From Variovorax paradoxus (lineage in GTDB: Bacteria; Pseudomonadota; Gammaproteobacteria; Burkholderiales; Burkholderiaceae_C), in NCBI RefSeq assembly GCF_029919115.1, contig NZ_CP123990.1, positions 2,418,001 through 2,482,000 of the forward strand: a stretch of DNA of 64,000 nt, in the 5' to 3' direction. The position numbers and the translations under genes are program-made. Each line of letters begins with the position of its first letter. Within the stretch, counting starts at the first letter, position 1. This document shows, in pieces, positions 27,310-38,708 of this stretch. The notes beneath the pieces are model-generated. The model had not been told where the DNA came from and did no database searches. It was given only the letters and a program-made list of their open reading frames with translations.

Positions 27310-28749
27310 TCAGGCTTCGGGCGCGATGGCTTCGGCGTATTCGTAGAGCGCGCCCAGGATTTCCTCGCCCCGCTCGTCCGCGGTTTCGGACAGCGCATCG
27401 ACTTCGCTGAACAGCATTTCGATGGTGCGAGCCCCACCCTCGCCCTTGAAGAGCCGCGCGACACGAAGCGCCTCCCAGCGCTCGGTTTCCTCGGGGCTGA
27501 GCAGATCGGGCCAGTTCCGCGCCCGGTATCTGAAGAGTATTTCTTCGAGGCGGCCATCGTCGAAACCCGTGCGGTCCTTTGCGAGTTCCTCGGGCGACAG
27601 TGCGCGCAGCTGGTTCAGGCGGCGCCTGTCCGCGTTGCCGACGAAGCCGCCGTACAAATCTTCGTCCACGTCTGGCGTGGCCTCCTTGGGCCGGGCGTAC
27701 ACCTGCGACCAGATGGCGCTCATGTCGGGCAGGTCGCGCGCGATGGCGGCGTGCCGCATGGCCGCATCGAGATCGACGTTCCAGCGCTCGGCCATGGCCG
27801 GAGCGAGCGTGCGCAGGTTGCCGACGACCATCGGCGACTTGTTGAGGTGAATGCCCTTCACCGGCAGACGCACCACGCCTTCGGGCAGGTCTGCGGTGCG
27901 CGTGAAAAGTCGCAGGCGCAGGGTTTCCAAGTCGATGTCGCGCAACTCGCTCGGGTCATGGGCCAGGTCCCAGGCGAGGAGTTCGTTCTTGTTCGTCGGA
28001 TGGCTCGCAAGCGGCCACATCACGCCGAGGCACCCGCGCTCGACAGGGAACATGCCCGAGACGTGCAGGAAAGGCCTGGCCGTTTCCCGCATCGCTGGCA
28101 GGCCGAGTTCGCTGGCCACGCGGTCTTTCTTGTGCAGGCCGAAGGCGAATTCGAAGAGCTTGGGCTGGCGGTCGCGAATCAGCCGCGCCAGCGCAATGGT
28201 GGCGCGCACATCGGACAGCGCATCGTGCGCCGATTCATGCAGCAATCCGTTGGCGCGCGCCAGGTCTTCGAGCTTGAAGCTGGGCTTGCCGTCTTCCTTC
28301 TTCGGCCACTCGATGCCGTCGGGCCGCAGCGCGTAGGTCAGGCGCACCACGTCGAGCAGGTCCCACCGGCCGCAGTCGTTCTGCCATTCACGTGCGTAGG
28401 GGTCGATGAGGTTGCGCCAGAACAGGAAGCGCGTCACCTCGTCGTCGAAGCGGATGGTGTTGTAGCCCACGCCGATGGTGCCGGGCTGCGAAAACGCCTT
28501 TTCGATCTGCGCCGCAAAGGCATGTTCGGGAATGCCGCGCTCCAGGCAGACTTGCGGCGTGATGCCGGTGATGAGGCAGGCCTCGGGGCTGGGCAGGTAG
28601 TCGGGCGCCGGCTTGCAATAGATCATCAGCGGCTCGCCGATTTCGTTCAGCTCTGCGTCGGTGCGAATGGCGGCGAACTGCGAAGGCCGGTCGCGGCGCG
28701 GCACGGCGCCGAAGGTTTCGTAGTCGTGCCAGAGAAAGGTGTGGTTCAT
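27310..28749 (-). CDS. sbcB: Exodeoxyribonuclease I
   Basis: At 479 residues it matches ExoI. The DEDD nuclease motif I is TFLWHDYETFGAVPRRDRP near the N-terminus, motif II is GYNTIRFDDEVTRFLFWRNL, and the third motif is HESAHDALSDVRATIALARL. A SH3-like domain and the C-terminal helical domain follow. The enzyme degrades single-stranded DNA 3' to 5' in mismatch repair and recombination. It starts one base from the end of the cardiolipin synthase gene, so the two genes are probably co-transcribed. Confidence 0.93.
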   Translation of the reverse strand: MNHTFLWHDYETFGAVPRRDRPSQFAAIRTDAELNEIGEPLMIYCKPAPDYLPSPEACLITGITPQVCLERGIPEHAFAAQIEKAFSQPGTIGVGYNTIRFDDEVTRFLFWRNLIDPYAREWQNDCGRWDLLDVVRLTYALRPDGIEWPKKEDGKPSFKLEDLARANGLLHESAHDALSDVRATIALARLIRDRQPKLFEFAFGLHKKDRVASELGLPAMRETARPFLHVSGMFPVERGCLGVMWPLASHPTNKNELLAWDLAHDPSELRDIDLETLRLRLFTRTADLPEGVVRLPVKGIHLNKSPMVVGNLRTLAPAMAERWNVDLDAAMRHAAIARDLPDMSAIWSQVYARPKEATPDVDEDLYGGFVGNADRRRLNQLRALSPEELAKDRTGFDDGRLEEILFRYRARNWPDLLSPEETERWEALRVARLFKGEGGARTIEMLFSEVDALSETADERGEEILGALYEYAEAIAPEA

Positions 28750-30195
28750 TCAGAGCAAGGGAGAAAACAATCGTGCAAGGGCATCGCCAAGGCGGCGCCA
28801 GAAACTCTGCGGACGGTTGGCGCGCACCGCACCGGAGCTGTGAAGGTCGGTTTCGAACTGCGCCGCCAAGGGCCGCGCCAATTCCGGCCCATAGACCACC
28901 GCGCTCACCTCGAAGTTGAGCCTGAAGCTGCGGTTGTCGAAATTCGCGGTACCGATCATCGCGCAATGGTCATCGACCACCAACGTCTTGGAGTGCAGCA
29001 TGCGTGCCTTGTACTCCCACACCTTCACGCCGGCTGCAATCAGCTCGTCGAAATAGGAGCGCGCGGCGGCGCTCACAATGGCCGAGTCGCTGCGGCGCGG
29101 CACCAGCAGGCGCACGTCGACGCCGCGCAGCGCCGCACTGGTGAGCGCCATCATGGCGGGCTCGCCGGGCACGAAGTACGGGGTGGTGAGCCAGGCGCGT
29201 TCGCTGGCCGAGTGAATGGCCTCCACGTGCATGCGATGGATGGGCTCCAGCATGTTGTCGGGGCCGCTGGTCACAATTTGCACAGGAATGTCGCCCGCCT
29301 CCACCTGCGGCAGCATGGCCTCCATCAGATGGTCCATGTTGCGAAGGTCTTCGCCGGTGGCATAGGCCCAGTCTTCGAGAAAGGTGGTCTGGAGCCAGCG
29401 TACCGCGCTCCCTTCGATGCGCAGGTGCACGTCGTGGTAGGCGTCGGGCCGGGTGCGCTTGTCTTCCTCGTCGGTAATGTTGACGCCGCCGGTAAAGCCC
29501 ACGCGGCCGTCGCACACCACGATCTTGCGGTGGGTGCGGTAGTTGGTTACCGGCCGCAGGCGCCGGCCGATGCGCGTGTCGTGGAACAGCGCAATCTCCA
29601 CGCCAGCGGCAGAAAGCGGCGCCATGAACTTGCGGCCGATGCGCTTGGAACCCAGTGCGTCGAGCAGAAGGCGCACCGCCACGCCCTGCCTGGCGCGTTC
29701 CGCCAAGAGGTCACGCAGCGCAGTGCCGATCTTGTCGGGCTCGAAGATGTAGTACTCGAGATGAATGTGGTCGCGTGCGGCGCGCACCGCATCGAAGATG
29801 GCGTCGAAGGTGCGCGCGCCGCCCGACAGCAGTTCCACGCCCGTGGCGCTGGAAACCGGCAACCCGCAAGCTGCGGTGCCGAGCCGAGCCATCTGCTGCA
29901 GCGCCGGCGGCGCATTCTGTGCCGCGTCACGCAGCCGGGCCAGTTCGCCCTGCGTGTGAGCCTTGGCGCGGCTCCGCAAACGCTTGACCCGCTGTTTGCG
30001 CAAACGCTGCGGCCCAAGGAAGTAATAGATGACGAAGCCCGCAAACGGCAACAGCGCGAGCGACAGGATCCAGCTCATCGTGGACACCGGCGCGCGCTTC
30101 TGCATCACGATCCATACCGAGAGCACGGCGATATAGCCGCTCCAAGCCAAAGAGAGGCCGGTTTTCCATTCCTGGCTGAGCTCGGGAAGAATCAA
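28750..30195 (-). CDS. cls: Cardiolipin synthase, phospholipase D family
   Basis: The protein has two N-terminal membrane helices (LAWSGYIAVLSVWIVM and ILSLALLPFAGFVIYYFLG) and two HKD motifs: HRKIVVCDGRVGFTGG and HSKTLVVDDHCAMIGTANFDNRS. It condenses phosphatidylglycerol to cardiolipin at the inner membrane. The open frame extends to 30468 but that part runs through the clpA terminator and into clpA. The first helix must be included, so I favour the TTG at 30195 (481 residues, usual for Cls); no strong Shine-Dalgarno sequence precedes it, so this start is uncertain. Confidence 0.85.
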   Translation of the reverse strand: MILPELSQEWKTGLSLAWSGYIAVLSVWIVMQKRAPVSTMSWILSLALLPFAGFVIYYFLGPQRLRKQRVKRLRSRAKAHTQGELARLRDAAQNAPPALQQMARLGTAACGLPVSSATGVELLSGGARTFDAIFDAVRAARDHIHLEYYIFEPDKIGTALRDLLAERARQGVAVRLLLDALGSKRIGRKFMAPLSAAGVEIALFHDTRIGRRLRPVTNYRTHRKIVVCDGRVGFTGGVNITDEEDKRTRPDAYHDVHLRIEGSAVRWLQTTFLEDWAYATGEDLRNMDHLMEAMLPQVEAGDIPVQIVTSGPDNMLEPIHRMHVEAIHSASERAWLTTPYFVPGEPAMMALTSAALRGVDVRLLVPRRSDSAIVSAAARSYFDELIAAGVKVWEYKARMLHSKTLVVDDHCAMIGTANFDNRSFRLNFEVSAVVYGPELARPLAAQFETDLHSSGAVRANRPQSFWRRLGDALARLFSPLL

Positions 30196-30230
30196 GGTGA
30201 AGCTTGTGTGCGGGTAATTTCCGGCCCAAG

Positions 30231-30264
30231 AAAAAAGGCCGGCAGCGAATGCTACCGGCCTTTT
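30231..30264 (-). terminator. Intrinsic terminator downstream of clpA
   Basis: Read on the minus strand AAAAGGCCGG pairs with CCGGCCTTTT, followed by a continued T-run. The stem is 30233-30242 with 30255-30264. It lies between clpA and the cardiolipin synthase gene. Confidence 0.88.
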
Positions 30265-30310
30265 CAGTGTTGCCAGGAATACCGCGGAAGCGGCGCTGCC
30301 GGCTCCCGCT

Positions 30311-32632
<2,322 letters not shown>

Positions 32633-32699
32633 GTGATTTCCTTTTGCCTTGCTGTAAATAAGTTCTCAGATGGGTTGGAGCTTGCGCAATTCAACTGGT

Positions 32700-33059
32700 T
32701 CACGCAACAGGCTCACTCACGCACTGCAGCGGATGTCCGGCCTGGTGCGCCGCCTCCATCACCTGGTTGACCTTGGTGGCCGCGAGATCGCGGGAATAAA
32801 CCCCACAAACGCCGCGGCCATCAAGATGAATCTTTAGCATGATCTGGGTCGCGGTTTCGCGATCCTTGTTGAAATATTCTTGCAGGACGACGATTACGAA
32901 CTCCATGGGGGTGTAGTCGTCGTTCAGCATGACCACTTGGTACATCTGGGGCGGCGCGGTTTTTTGCGGCCGCCGCTCCAGAACGACCGAATCTCCGTCA
33001 TCCCCTGCCGGTTTCTGGGCCGGCGGAGTGCTGGGAGTCTTGGGAATTCTCGTTGCCAT
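32700..33059 (-). CDS. clpS: ATP-dependent Clp protease adaptor ClpS
   Basis: A 119-residue adaptor with a flexible Pro-rich N-terminus and the ClpS core: [26 protein letters not shown] (N-degron pocket with N-D-D), [32 protein letters not shown]. The ATG at 33059 gives normal length; the frame continues upstream but is not homologous. ClpS delivers N-end-rule substrates to ClpA. It lies directly before clpA. Confidence 0.95.
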   Translation of the reverse strand: MATRIPKTPSTPPAQKPAGDDGDSVVLERRPQKTAPPQMYQVVMLNDDYTPMEFVIVVLQEYFNKDRETATQIMLKIHLDGRGVCGVYSRDLAATKVNQVMEAAHQAGHPLQCVSEPVA

Positions 33060-33377
33060 AAAAAAGATTCTATAGAGCGTGCAAGCACCGTGCCGGCGCA
33101 AGAAGACTTGGTGGCGCGTAATCGACAAATCAAGGGGCTTGCGTCGTGTGCGACACCACAAACGACGCAAAAAACTCTGCCGTTTGCACATGCTGCACGC
33201 GTAAATACTACGCGTCGCGCACTTCGAAAAAAATGGGTATTTGGAGCAGGGTGTGCCATTTCTCCAACTGGTGCGGCTGCGGCGTGCTAAAAGAAGAAAA
33301 GCCCTCGAGACCGCAAAGATCTCGAGGGCCTTGGCTCACGGCGTCCGCGGACGCCAAAGCGCTATTGCTCGCGCAAT
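33060..33377. other. Intergenic region between clpS and icd
   Basis: This 318-base stretch contains the icd terminator at 33289-33329 and, nearer clpS, probable clpS promoter sequence including TATAGAAT on the minus strand next to the gene. In several related genomes a cold-shock gene is expected near clpS; I found no cold-shock ORF here. Apart from these items I see no gene. Confidence 0.5.
33289..33329 (-). terminator. Intrinsic terminator downstream of icd
   Basis: GCCCTCGAGA (33301-33310) pairs with TCTCGAGGGC (33320-33329). On the minus strand the stem is followed by a T-rich run (TTTTCTTCTTTT). Confidence 0.85.
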
Positions 33378-34637
33378 TTACATGTGGTCGATCATGACCT
33401 GGCCGAAGCCCGAGCAGCTCACCTGCGTGGCGCCGTCCATCAGGCGCGCGAAGTCATAGGTGACCTTCTTGCTGGCAATGGACTTTTCCATCGAGCTGAT
33501 GATCAGGTCGGCGGCTTCGGTCCAGCCCATGTGGCGCAGCATCATTTCGGCCGAGAGAATTTCGGAACCGGGGTTCACGTAGTCCTTGCCGGCGTACTTG
33601 GGAGCGGTGCCATGGGTGGCTTCGAACATGGCGACGGTGTCGCTCAGGTTGGCGCCCGGGGCAATGCCGATACCGCCGACTTGCGCGGCCAGGGCGTCGG
33701 ACACGTAGTCGCCGTTGAGGTTGAGCGTGGCAATCACGCTGTACTCGGCGGGGCGCAGGAGAATCTGCTGCAGGAAAGCGTCGGCAATGCTGTCCTTGAC
33801 GGTGATTTCCTTGCCCGTCTTGGGGTTCTTGAACTTCATCCACGGGCCGCCGTCGATCAGCTCGGCGCCGAACTCCTTGGCGGCCAGTGCGTAGGCCCAG
33901 TCACGGAAGCCACCTTCGGTGAACTTCATGATGTTGCCCTTGTGCACGATGGTCACGCTGGGCTTGTCGTTGTCGACCGCGTACTGCAGCGCCTTGCGCA
34001 CGAGGCGCTCGGTGCCTTCCTTGGACACGGGCTTGACACCGATGCCGGAGGTGTTGGGGAAGCGGATCTTCTTGACGCCCAGTTCGTCCTGCAGGAACTT
34101 GATGAGCTTCTTGGCCTTGTCGCTTTCGGCTTCGAACTCGATGCCGGCGTAGATGTCTTCCGAGTTCTCGCGGAAGATGACCATGTTGGTCTTGTGCGGC
34201 TCGCGCACCGGGCTTGGCACGCCTTCGAAGTACTGGATGGGGCGCAGGCACACGTACAGGTCGAGTTCCTGGCGCAGCGCCACGTTCAGCGAGCGGATGC
34301 CGCCGCCTACGGGCGTGGTCAGCGGGCCCTTGATGGAAACCACGTAGTCGCGCACGGCGTGCAGCGTTTCTTCGGGCAGCCAGACGTCGGGGCCGTAGAC
34401 CTTGGTCGACTTTTCACCGGCATAGACTTCCATCCAGTGGATCTTCTTCTTGCCGCCGTAGGCCTTGGCAACCGCCGCATCCACCACCTTCAGCATCACG
34501 GGGGTGATGTCCAGGCCCGTGCCGTCGCCTTCGATGAAGGGAATGATCGGCTGATCAGGCACATTGAGCGAGTTGTCGGCGTTGACCGTGATCTTCTGGC
34601 CTTCGGCCGGGACTTTGATGTGCTGGTAGCTGGACAT
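33378..34637 (-). CDS. icd: NADP-dependent isocitrate dehydrogenase
   Basis: A 419-residue enzyme of the usual length. Substrate and metal motifs are present: [17 protein letters not shown] at the N-terminus, [27 protein letters not shown] with the phosphorylatable serine region, [15 protein letters not shown], and [25 protein letters not shown]. The NADP-binding segment follows [26 protein letters not shown]. The ATG at 34637 gives the standard start ([10 protein letters not shown]); the ORF extends further but unconvincingly. The 5' region carries repeats that may be regulatory (see 34676-34738). Confidence 0.96.
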   Translation of the reverse strand: MSSYQHIKVPAEGQKITVNADNSLNVPDQPIIPFIEGDGTGLDITPVMLKVVDAAVAKAYGGKKKIHWMEVYAGEKSTKVYGPDVWLPEETLHAVRDYVVSIKGPLTTPVGGGIRSLNVALRQELDLYVCLRPIQYFEGVPSPVREPHKTNMVIFRENSEDIYAGIEFEAESDKAKKLIKFLQDELGVKKIRFPNTSGIGVKPVSKEGTERLVRKALQYAVDNDKPSVTIVHKGNIMKFTEGGFRDWAYALAAKEFGAELIDGGPWMKFKNPKTGKEITVKDSIADAFLQQILLRPAEYSVIATLNLNGDYVSDALAAQVGGIGIAPGANLSDTVAMFEATHGTAPKYAGKDYVNPGSEILSAEMMLRHMGWTEAADLIISSMEKSIASKKVTYDFARLMDGATQVSCSGFGQVMIDHM

Positions 34638-34675
34638 GAGGGGGAATGACTCCGGGAGTGACGTAATTCGGACGA

Positions 34676-34738
34676 CTGTCTGCGAATTCAGACAGCGACG
34701 GGGAATCGCTGTACAGCCCGCGAACAAATCGCTGTACA
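34676..34738 (-). promoter_or_regulatory. Palindrome and direct repeats upstream of icd
   Basis: An inverted repeat with arms CTGTCTG (34676-34682) and CAGACAG (34689-34695) is followed by two exact copies of AATCGCTGTACA at 34704-34715 and 34727-34738, 23 bases apart. Both lie within 105 bases of the icd start. They may be operator sites or part of a 5'-UTR structure; no regulator is identified. Confidence 0.5.
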
Positions 34739-34856
34739 TTTTAGACGCAACCCATCAGCGAGCGTTTGTCAACCTGCGAGCCAATGGCTTCGTTAGTGGC
34801 TGACCTTCTGCTCGCCGGGAGGCGTTTCCAACCAATTCTCGAATAGAGGAATCACA

Positions 34857-35180
34857 ATGAGCAAAATTCTCGCAGTCATGATCGCTGGCTTGTTCGCCGC
34901 TGGCGCTTACGCCCAGAACCCCACCGGCACCACGCCCGAGCAAGGCAACGCTACCAACAGCAAGCCGCAAGCCCGTGCGGAAGCCAAGAAGGAAGCAAAG
35001 CCTGCAGGTCAAGTGGCTGCTCCCGCCGGCGACATCGCCAAGACGCCCGAAGGCGGTGCCATCGGCGCCGACAAGGCTGCGGCTTCCGGCGAAAAGCGCG
35101 CTGAAACGCGCGACCAGCGCCGTCGCAACAAGGACGGCAGCGTCAAGCGCAAGTCGACCCAAGGCAGCACCCCGAAGTAA
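34857..35180 (+). CDS. Small secreted Lys/Ala-rich protein of unknown function
   Basis: A 107-residue product with a clear signal peptide (MSKILAVMIAGLFAAGAYA, cleaved before QNPTG) and a mature part of low complexity, rich in Lys, Ala, Arg and Gly. There is no recognisable domain. The signal peptide closely resembles that of the next small gene at 35334, suggesting a shared origin of the leader. A ribosome-binding site (AGAGGAAT) precedes the ATG and an intrinsic terminator follows the stop by 20 bases, so it is a monocistronic unit. Confidence 0.75.
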   Translation: MSKILAVMIAGLFAAGAYAQNPTGTTPEQGNATNSKPQARAEAKKEAKPAGQVAAPAGDIAKTPEGGAIGADKAAASGEKRAETRDQRRRNKDGSVKRKSTQGSTPK

Positions 35181-35200
35181 TTCGGCGAGCTTCCACGAAA

Positions 35201-35226
35201 AAGCGCTCTTCGGAGCGCTTTTTTTT
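35201..35226 (+). terminator. Intrinsic terminator after the small secreted protein gene
   Basis: AAGCGCTC and GAGCGCTT form an 8-bp stem with a TTCG tetraloop (35209-35212), followed by a run of T. Confidence 0.9.
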
Positions 35227-35333
35227 CGCCGCCGATTGCCGAACGGCTGTCAACCGGGGCGTGCGACTGGCGCGTTGATTGATGACCTCTCGCAAGGAGG
35301 TGGTCCATATCAACAATGTCAAAGGATTTCTCC

Positions 35334-35537
35334 ATGAACAAGCTGCTCGCAGCCCTGGTCGCCGGTCTCTTCGCAGCCGGTGCATTTGCCCAACAGGCCG
35401 AACCCGCACCCAAGACAGACGCGCCCATGGCCGCCGCCACGCACAAGGCCAAGCAGCCTGCAAAGCACGCCGTGAAGAAGCACAAGGTGCGCCATCACGC
35501 AGCCAAGGCCCACGCGACCGCAGCCAAGAAGGTGTAA
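35334..35537 (+). CDS. Small secreted His/Lys/Ala-rich protein of unknown function
   Basis: A 67-residue product starting MNKLLAALVAGLFAAGAFAQ, a signal peptide nearly identical in pattern to that of the gene at 34857. The mature ~48 residues are very basic and His-rich (HAVKKHKVRHHAAKAHATAAKK). I chose the ATG at 35334, next to AAAGGATTTCTCC; an ATG at 35316 with an AAGGAGG further upstream is an alternative but would add residues in front of the signal peptide. The composition suggests binding to nucleic acid, metal or acidic surfaces, but nothing shows which. An intrinsic terminator follows. Confidence 0.7.
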   Translation: MNKLLAALVAGLFAAGAFAQQAEPAPKTDAPMAAATHKAKQPAKHAVKKHKVRHHAAKAHATAAKKV

Positions 35538-35565
35538 GCTGCCGAGATCACCGGCAATGCCTGCC

Positions 35566-35591
35566 AATGCCCGCATCAGCGGGCATTTTTC
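35566..35591 (+). terminator. Intrinsic terminator after the His-rich secreted protein gene
   Basis: AATGCCCGC (35566-35574) pairs with GCGGGCATT (35579-35587), loop ATCA, followed by T-run. Confidence 0.9.
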
Positions 35592-35645
35592 TTGGCCGCA
35601 CGCCTTTGAACCTGCGTCCTTGAACCCGCCTTGAAAGAAGCTCCG

Positions 35646-36104
35646 ATGTTTCAGCGTTTCGCCGCACTGCTCCTGCTCGCCGCCTCTCTGGTTGGCCCGG
35701 CACAGGCACAACAGCAACCCCAGACCGGCCTCGCACGCACCAAGTTGTCGCTCGGCTTGTACAAGATCGACGCGCAAGTGGCGCAAACCCCTCGCGAGCG
35801 GGAAATCGGCTTGATGTTCCGCAAGGAAATGCCGCAGTCCGAGGGCATGATCTTTGTTTTCGAGCAGCCGGCCACCCAGTGCTTCTGGATGAGAAACACC
35901 TTGCTGCCGTTGACCGCCGCCTTCGTGGCCGACGACGGCCGCATCGTCAACCTGGTCGATATGCAGCCCATGACCGAAAACTCGCACTGCTCCGAAGAGC
36001 CGGTGCGCTATGTACTCGAAATGAACCAGGGCTGGTTCGCCAAGAAGAACATCAAGAAAGGCGCCAAGCTGGGCGGCGAGCTGTTTGCGGCCTCCAGGCG
36101 CTGA
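35646..36104 (+). CDS. Secreted DUF192 family protein
   Basis: A 152-residue protein with a signal peptide (MFQRFAALLLLAASLVGPAQAQ) and a DUF192 domain: QTPREREIGLMFRKEMPQSEGMIFVFEQPATQCFWMRNTLLPLTAAFV and the C-terminal VRYVLEMNQGWFAKKNIKKGAKL. DUF192 proteins are widespread small periplasmic or secreted proteins whose function is not firmly known. The start is the ATG at 35646; a TTG five codons upstream is possible. A bidirectional terminator separates it from sodB. Confidence 0.88.
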   Translation: MFQRFAALLLLAASLVGPAQAQQQPQTGLARTKLSLGLYKIDAQVAQTPREREIGLMFRKEMPQSEGMIFVFEQPATQCFWMRNTLLPLTAAFVADDGRIVNLVDMQPMTENSHCSEEPVRYVLEMNQGWFAKKNIKKGAKLGGELFAASRR

Positions 36105-36128
36105 GTCCAGTCCGCCTGCGCCGCCAAT

Positions 36129-36159
36129 AAAAAAAGCCGACCCTAGGGTCGGCTTTTTT
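36129..36159. terminator. Bidirectional intrinsic terminator between DUF192 gene and sodB
   Basis: GCCGACCC (36136-36143) pairs with GGGTCGGC (36146-36153), flanked by a run of A on one side and T on the other, so it can stop transcription from both directions. Confidence 0.92.
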
Positions 36160-36175
36160 ACTGGGAAAACCCGGT

Positions 36176-36757
36176 TCAGCCGAAGTTCTTGGCCGCGAAG
36201 TCCCAGTTGACCAGCTTGGCCAGGAAGGTCTCGACGAACTTGGGGCGCAGGTTGCGGTAGTCGATGTAATAGGCGTGTTCCCACACGTCCACCGTCAGCA
36301 CCGGGGTGTCGCCCGTGGTCAGCGGCGTGCCGGCGGCGCCCATGTTCACGATGTCCACCGAACCGTCGGCCTTCTTCACCAGCCACGTCCAGCCCGAGCC
36401 GAAGTTGCCCACGGCCGACTTCACGAACGCTTCCTTGAACGCGTCGTAGCTGCCCCACTTGGCATCGATGGCCTTGGCCAGCGCGCCGGTAGGGGTGCCC
36501 CCGCCCTGGGGCTTCATGCAGTTCCAGAAGAAGGTGTGGTTCCAGATTTGCGCGGCGTTGTTGTAGATGCCGCCGCTGGACTTCTTGACGATCTCCTCGA
36601 GCGTCATCGATTCGAACTCGGTGCCCTTTTGCAGGTTGTTCAGGTTCACCACGTAGGCGTTGTGGTGCTTGCCGTAGTGGTACTCGAGGGTTTCCTTCGA
36701 GTACTCGGGTGCCAGCGCGTCGAGCGCATACGGCAGGGGTGGGAGCACATGTTCCAT
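36176..36757 (-). CDS. sodB: Superoxide dismutase, iron type
   Basis: A 193-residue enzyme with metal ligands His27, His74, Asp157 and His161 (in [13 protein letters not shown]). The outer-sphere Gln70 in AAQIWNH is the position expected for Fe-type enzymes. It removes superoxide in the cytoplasm. In other betaproteobacteria sodB follows xseA; here the integrated element lies directly upstream and separates the two genes (xseA is at 50989). Its current promoter must therefore lie within the first ~190 bases upstream or in the element's edge. Confidence 0.95.
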   Translation of the reverse strand: MEHVLPPLPYALDALAPEYSKETLEYHYGKHHNAYVVNLNNLQKGTEFESMTLEEIVKKSSGGIYNNAAQIWNHTFFWNCMKPQGGGTPTGALAKAIDAKWGSYDAFKEAFVKSAVGNFGSGWTWLVKKADGSVDIVNMGAAGTPLTTGDTPVLTVDVWEHAYYIDYRNLRPKFVETFLAKLVNWDFAAKNFG

Positions 36758-36791
36758 GGTTTTTTCTCGTGGGTTGGTTGCGGGGAATAAA

Positions 36792-36805
36792 GGATTCTAG
36801 AAAGG
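36792..36805. repeat. Left attachment site core (attL)
   Basis: GGATTCTAGAAAGG, identical to 50973-50986; beyond it one mismatch is followed by ATC in both copies. It lies 34 bases upstream of sodB and 139 bases before the integrase start. A TCTAGA in the core repeats at 36808-36813, giving local inverted symmetry. Confidence 0.85.
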
Positions 36806-36944
36806 TATCTAGACCATATCTTTACGGGCCTTTCCCTAGCTACGGATTTCGTTCGATTTCATTGGGCAGCATAGGCAAATCAGGTAGAAACGGGAATAAC
36901 GTTGCTTCCCGTTCCTTAGTTCCCTTCCTAGCGATAGGATAGCT

Positions 36945-38165
36945 ATGACAGACCAAGCGAAGAAACCAGAGAAGGTCCAGGCTCTGACCGAAAGGCTAGC
37001 ACGAACGCTGCCGCCCGGTGAGTATCAGGACAAGGATACGAAAGCCCTGCGGTTCTACGTGTCGGACAAGGGCGTGCGGTCCTTCGGCGTTTACAAATGG
37101 TCGCCCACCGCCGGGAAGGGTGGCAAGGGAGCCCCGGTCCGCATCGCCATCGGCCGGCATCCAGAGCGGACGGTGGAGGCGGCACGAAAGCTAGCGCGGG
37201 ACTACAGCGCCAAGCTGGCGGATGGAGAAGACCCTCGGCTCAAGCCAAAGGTCCGATCCCAAGACCCGACGTTGCGAGAAATCACCCGAACCTACACCGC
37301 CGAACTCGAACAGGAAGGCAGAAAGCGCTGGTATTGGGTTGAGCGCATCGTTATGGGGTACAGAGGCTATCCGGGGTCATACGAGGATTGGCTGGACCTC
37401 CCCCTTTCGGCCATCACCCGGACCATGGTTGATGAGCGCCATAGACGAATCGCCTTCGGCGACAAGGAGCATGAAAAACGCGGCCCGGAGGCGGCCAACG
37501 CCTCGCTGAAGGCTTTGCGCGCCATCTTCGCGTTCGCCGAGAAAAAGGAGCTGTATACGGGCAAGAACGTCGCCAAGCTCGTGGACAAGGAAAAGTCAGC
37601 CTCCCGGGAGCGGGTCCTGTCGAATGCCGAATATGAGGCGATCATCGCGGCGCTGGACGCCCCCCAATTCCTACCCTACGTGCGGCCCTACTTCCGCCTG
37701 TTGATGCTCACGGGAGCCCGGAAATCGAACATGGCGGCAGCGCGCTGGGCTGACATAGACCTCGAGCAGGCAGTCTGGACGATCCCCCCGGGCAGCAGCA
37801 AAAACGGACGGGAAATGCGGGTGCACCTGCGCCAGGAGGCCGTCGACCTGTTCGAGGCTCAGCTCAAAACTCAGGCTGGCAACCCCTCCGAATGGGTATT
37901 TCCGACTCCGAGCGGCGCTGACAGTGGGCATATCGAGGAAGTCTGGCCCGTGTGGAAGACCGTCCTAAGGGTGGCCGGGGTCAAAAACGACATCACGATC
38001 CACGACCTCCGGCGCACCTTCGGCTCACGCCTTCTGAATGACGATACCCCGATGGAGGTGGTCGCCAAGCTGCTCGGCCATCGCAACGCGGCTACGACAG
38101 CGAAGCACTACGCATTTCTCGAAGACGCCACCGTGAAGGGCCATCTGAATCGAGTCAGGGGCTAG
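36945..38165 (+). CDS. int: Tyrosine-type site-specific integrase
   Basis: A 406-residue recombinase. The N-terminal Arm-binding domain (ALRFYVSDKGVRSFGVYKWSP) is of the P4/DUF4102 kind, followed by a SAM-like core-binding domain and the catalytic domain with Arg259 (TGARKSN), His353-x-x-Arg356 (IHDLRR), His379 (LLGHRN) and the nucleophile Tyr389. All expected residues are present, so it should be active. It would recombine the 14-bp core between xseA and sodB. It is transcribed inward from attL, 139 bases from the core. Confidence 0.95.
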   Translation: MTDQAKKPEKVQALTERLARTLPPGEYQDKDTKALRFYVSDKGVRSFGVYKWSPTAGKGGKGAPVRIAIGRHPERTVEAARKLARDYSAKLADGEDPRLKPKVRSQDPTLREITRTYTAELEQEGRKRWYWVERIVMGYRGYPGSYEDWLDLPLSAITRTMVDERHRRIAFGDKEHEKRGPEAANASLKALRAIFAFAEKKELYTGKNVAKLVDKEKSASRERVLSNAEYEAIIAALDAPQFLPYVRPYFRLLMLTGARKSNMAAARWADIDLEQAVWTIPPGSSKNGREMRVHLRQEAVDLFEAQLKTQAGNPSEWVFPTPSGADSGHIEEVWPVWKTVLRVAGVKNDITIHDLRRTFGSRLLNDDTPMEVVAKLLGHRNAATTAKHYAFLEDATVKGHLNRVRG

Positions 38166-38166
38166 A

Positions 38167-38577
38167 TCAGCTTTTCAGCTTGCACGCAGCTATGGAAGTG
38201 AAGACTGGACGGCCATAGTTCGCGTCTTTTATCTTGAGAAGCTCAGCGAGGGTATTGAGGCACCGCAGTTCGGTCTTGGAAGAGACGACCACTGCTTCGC
38301 CGAAAAGCTCGTCCCGCAGCACGCCCTCATACGGGAGCATCGACGCTACGTTCGTCTCCGAGCAACTGAACTTAATCCCGTTGGAGGGCGCGCCCTCCGC
38401 TATCTGCTTCTTCGAGGCATCGTCATAGGCTCGGCATAGCTCGGGCGTAGCGAAACCAACTTGAACAATCGGGTCCGTGCCCATTACGAATCTCATGTAT
38501 CTGGCCCCCTCGTTCGTCTGAGCCGCAAGACCTCCGCTCGCGAGCGAAACAAGCACCGCAAGAATCAACTTTGTCAT
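38167..38577 (-). CDS. Secreted hypothetical protein of the element
   Basis: A 136-residue protein with a signal peptide (MTKLILAVLVSLASGGLAAQ) and a mature part with three cysteines (ELCRAYDD, FSCSETN, RCLNTLAE) plus CKLKS at the C-terminus, so two disulfides are possible. I do not recognise a family. The ATG at 38577 follows AAAGGAGAAGG; a longer ORF start at 38619 lacks this. It converges on the integrase with 1 base between stops. An exported cargo protein on such an element may act at the host envelope, but there is no direct evidence. Confidence 0.65.
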   Translation of the reverse strand: MTKLILAVLVSLASGGLAAQTNEGARYMRFVMGTDPIVQVGFATPELCRAYDDASKKQIAEGAPSNGIKFSCSETNVASMLPYEGVLRDELFGEAVVVSSKTELRCLNTLAELLKIKDANYGRPVFTSIAACKLKS

Positions 38578-38708
38578 TGCCTTCTCCTTTGTTAGTCGCG
38601 GATCGTAAGTTGAGGGCATTGGATGACGCTAGCCCAAGCAAGGACTCTTCCCGATTGCGGGGGCGCTCGGCTCGTGTCATAAATCGTTACCAACTACGAG
38701 GAGCGACA

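Noticed and set aside
36792..36805. Insertion in the 3' end of a tRNA gene
   Set aside because: No tRNA-like cloverleaf is visible at either core; the site lies between two protein genes.
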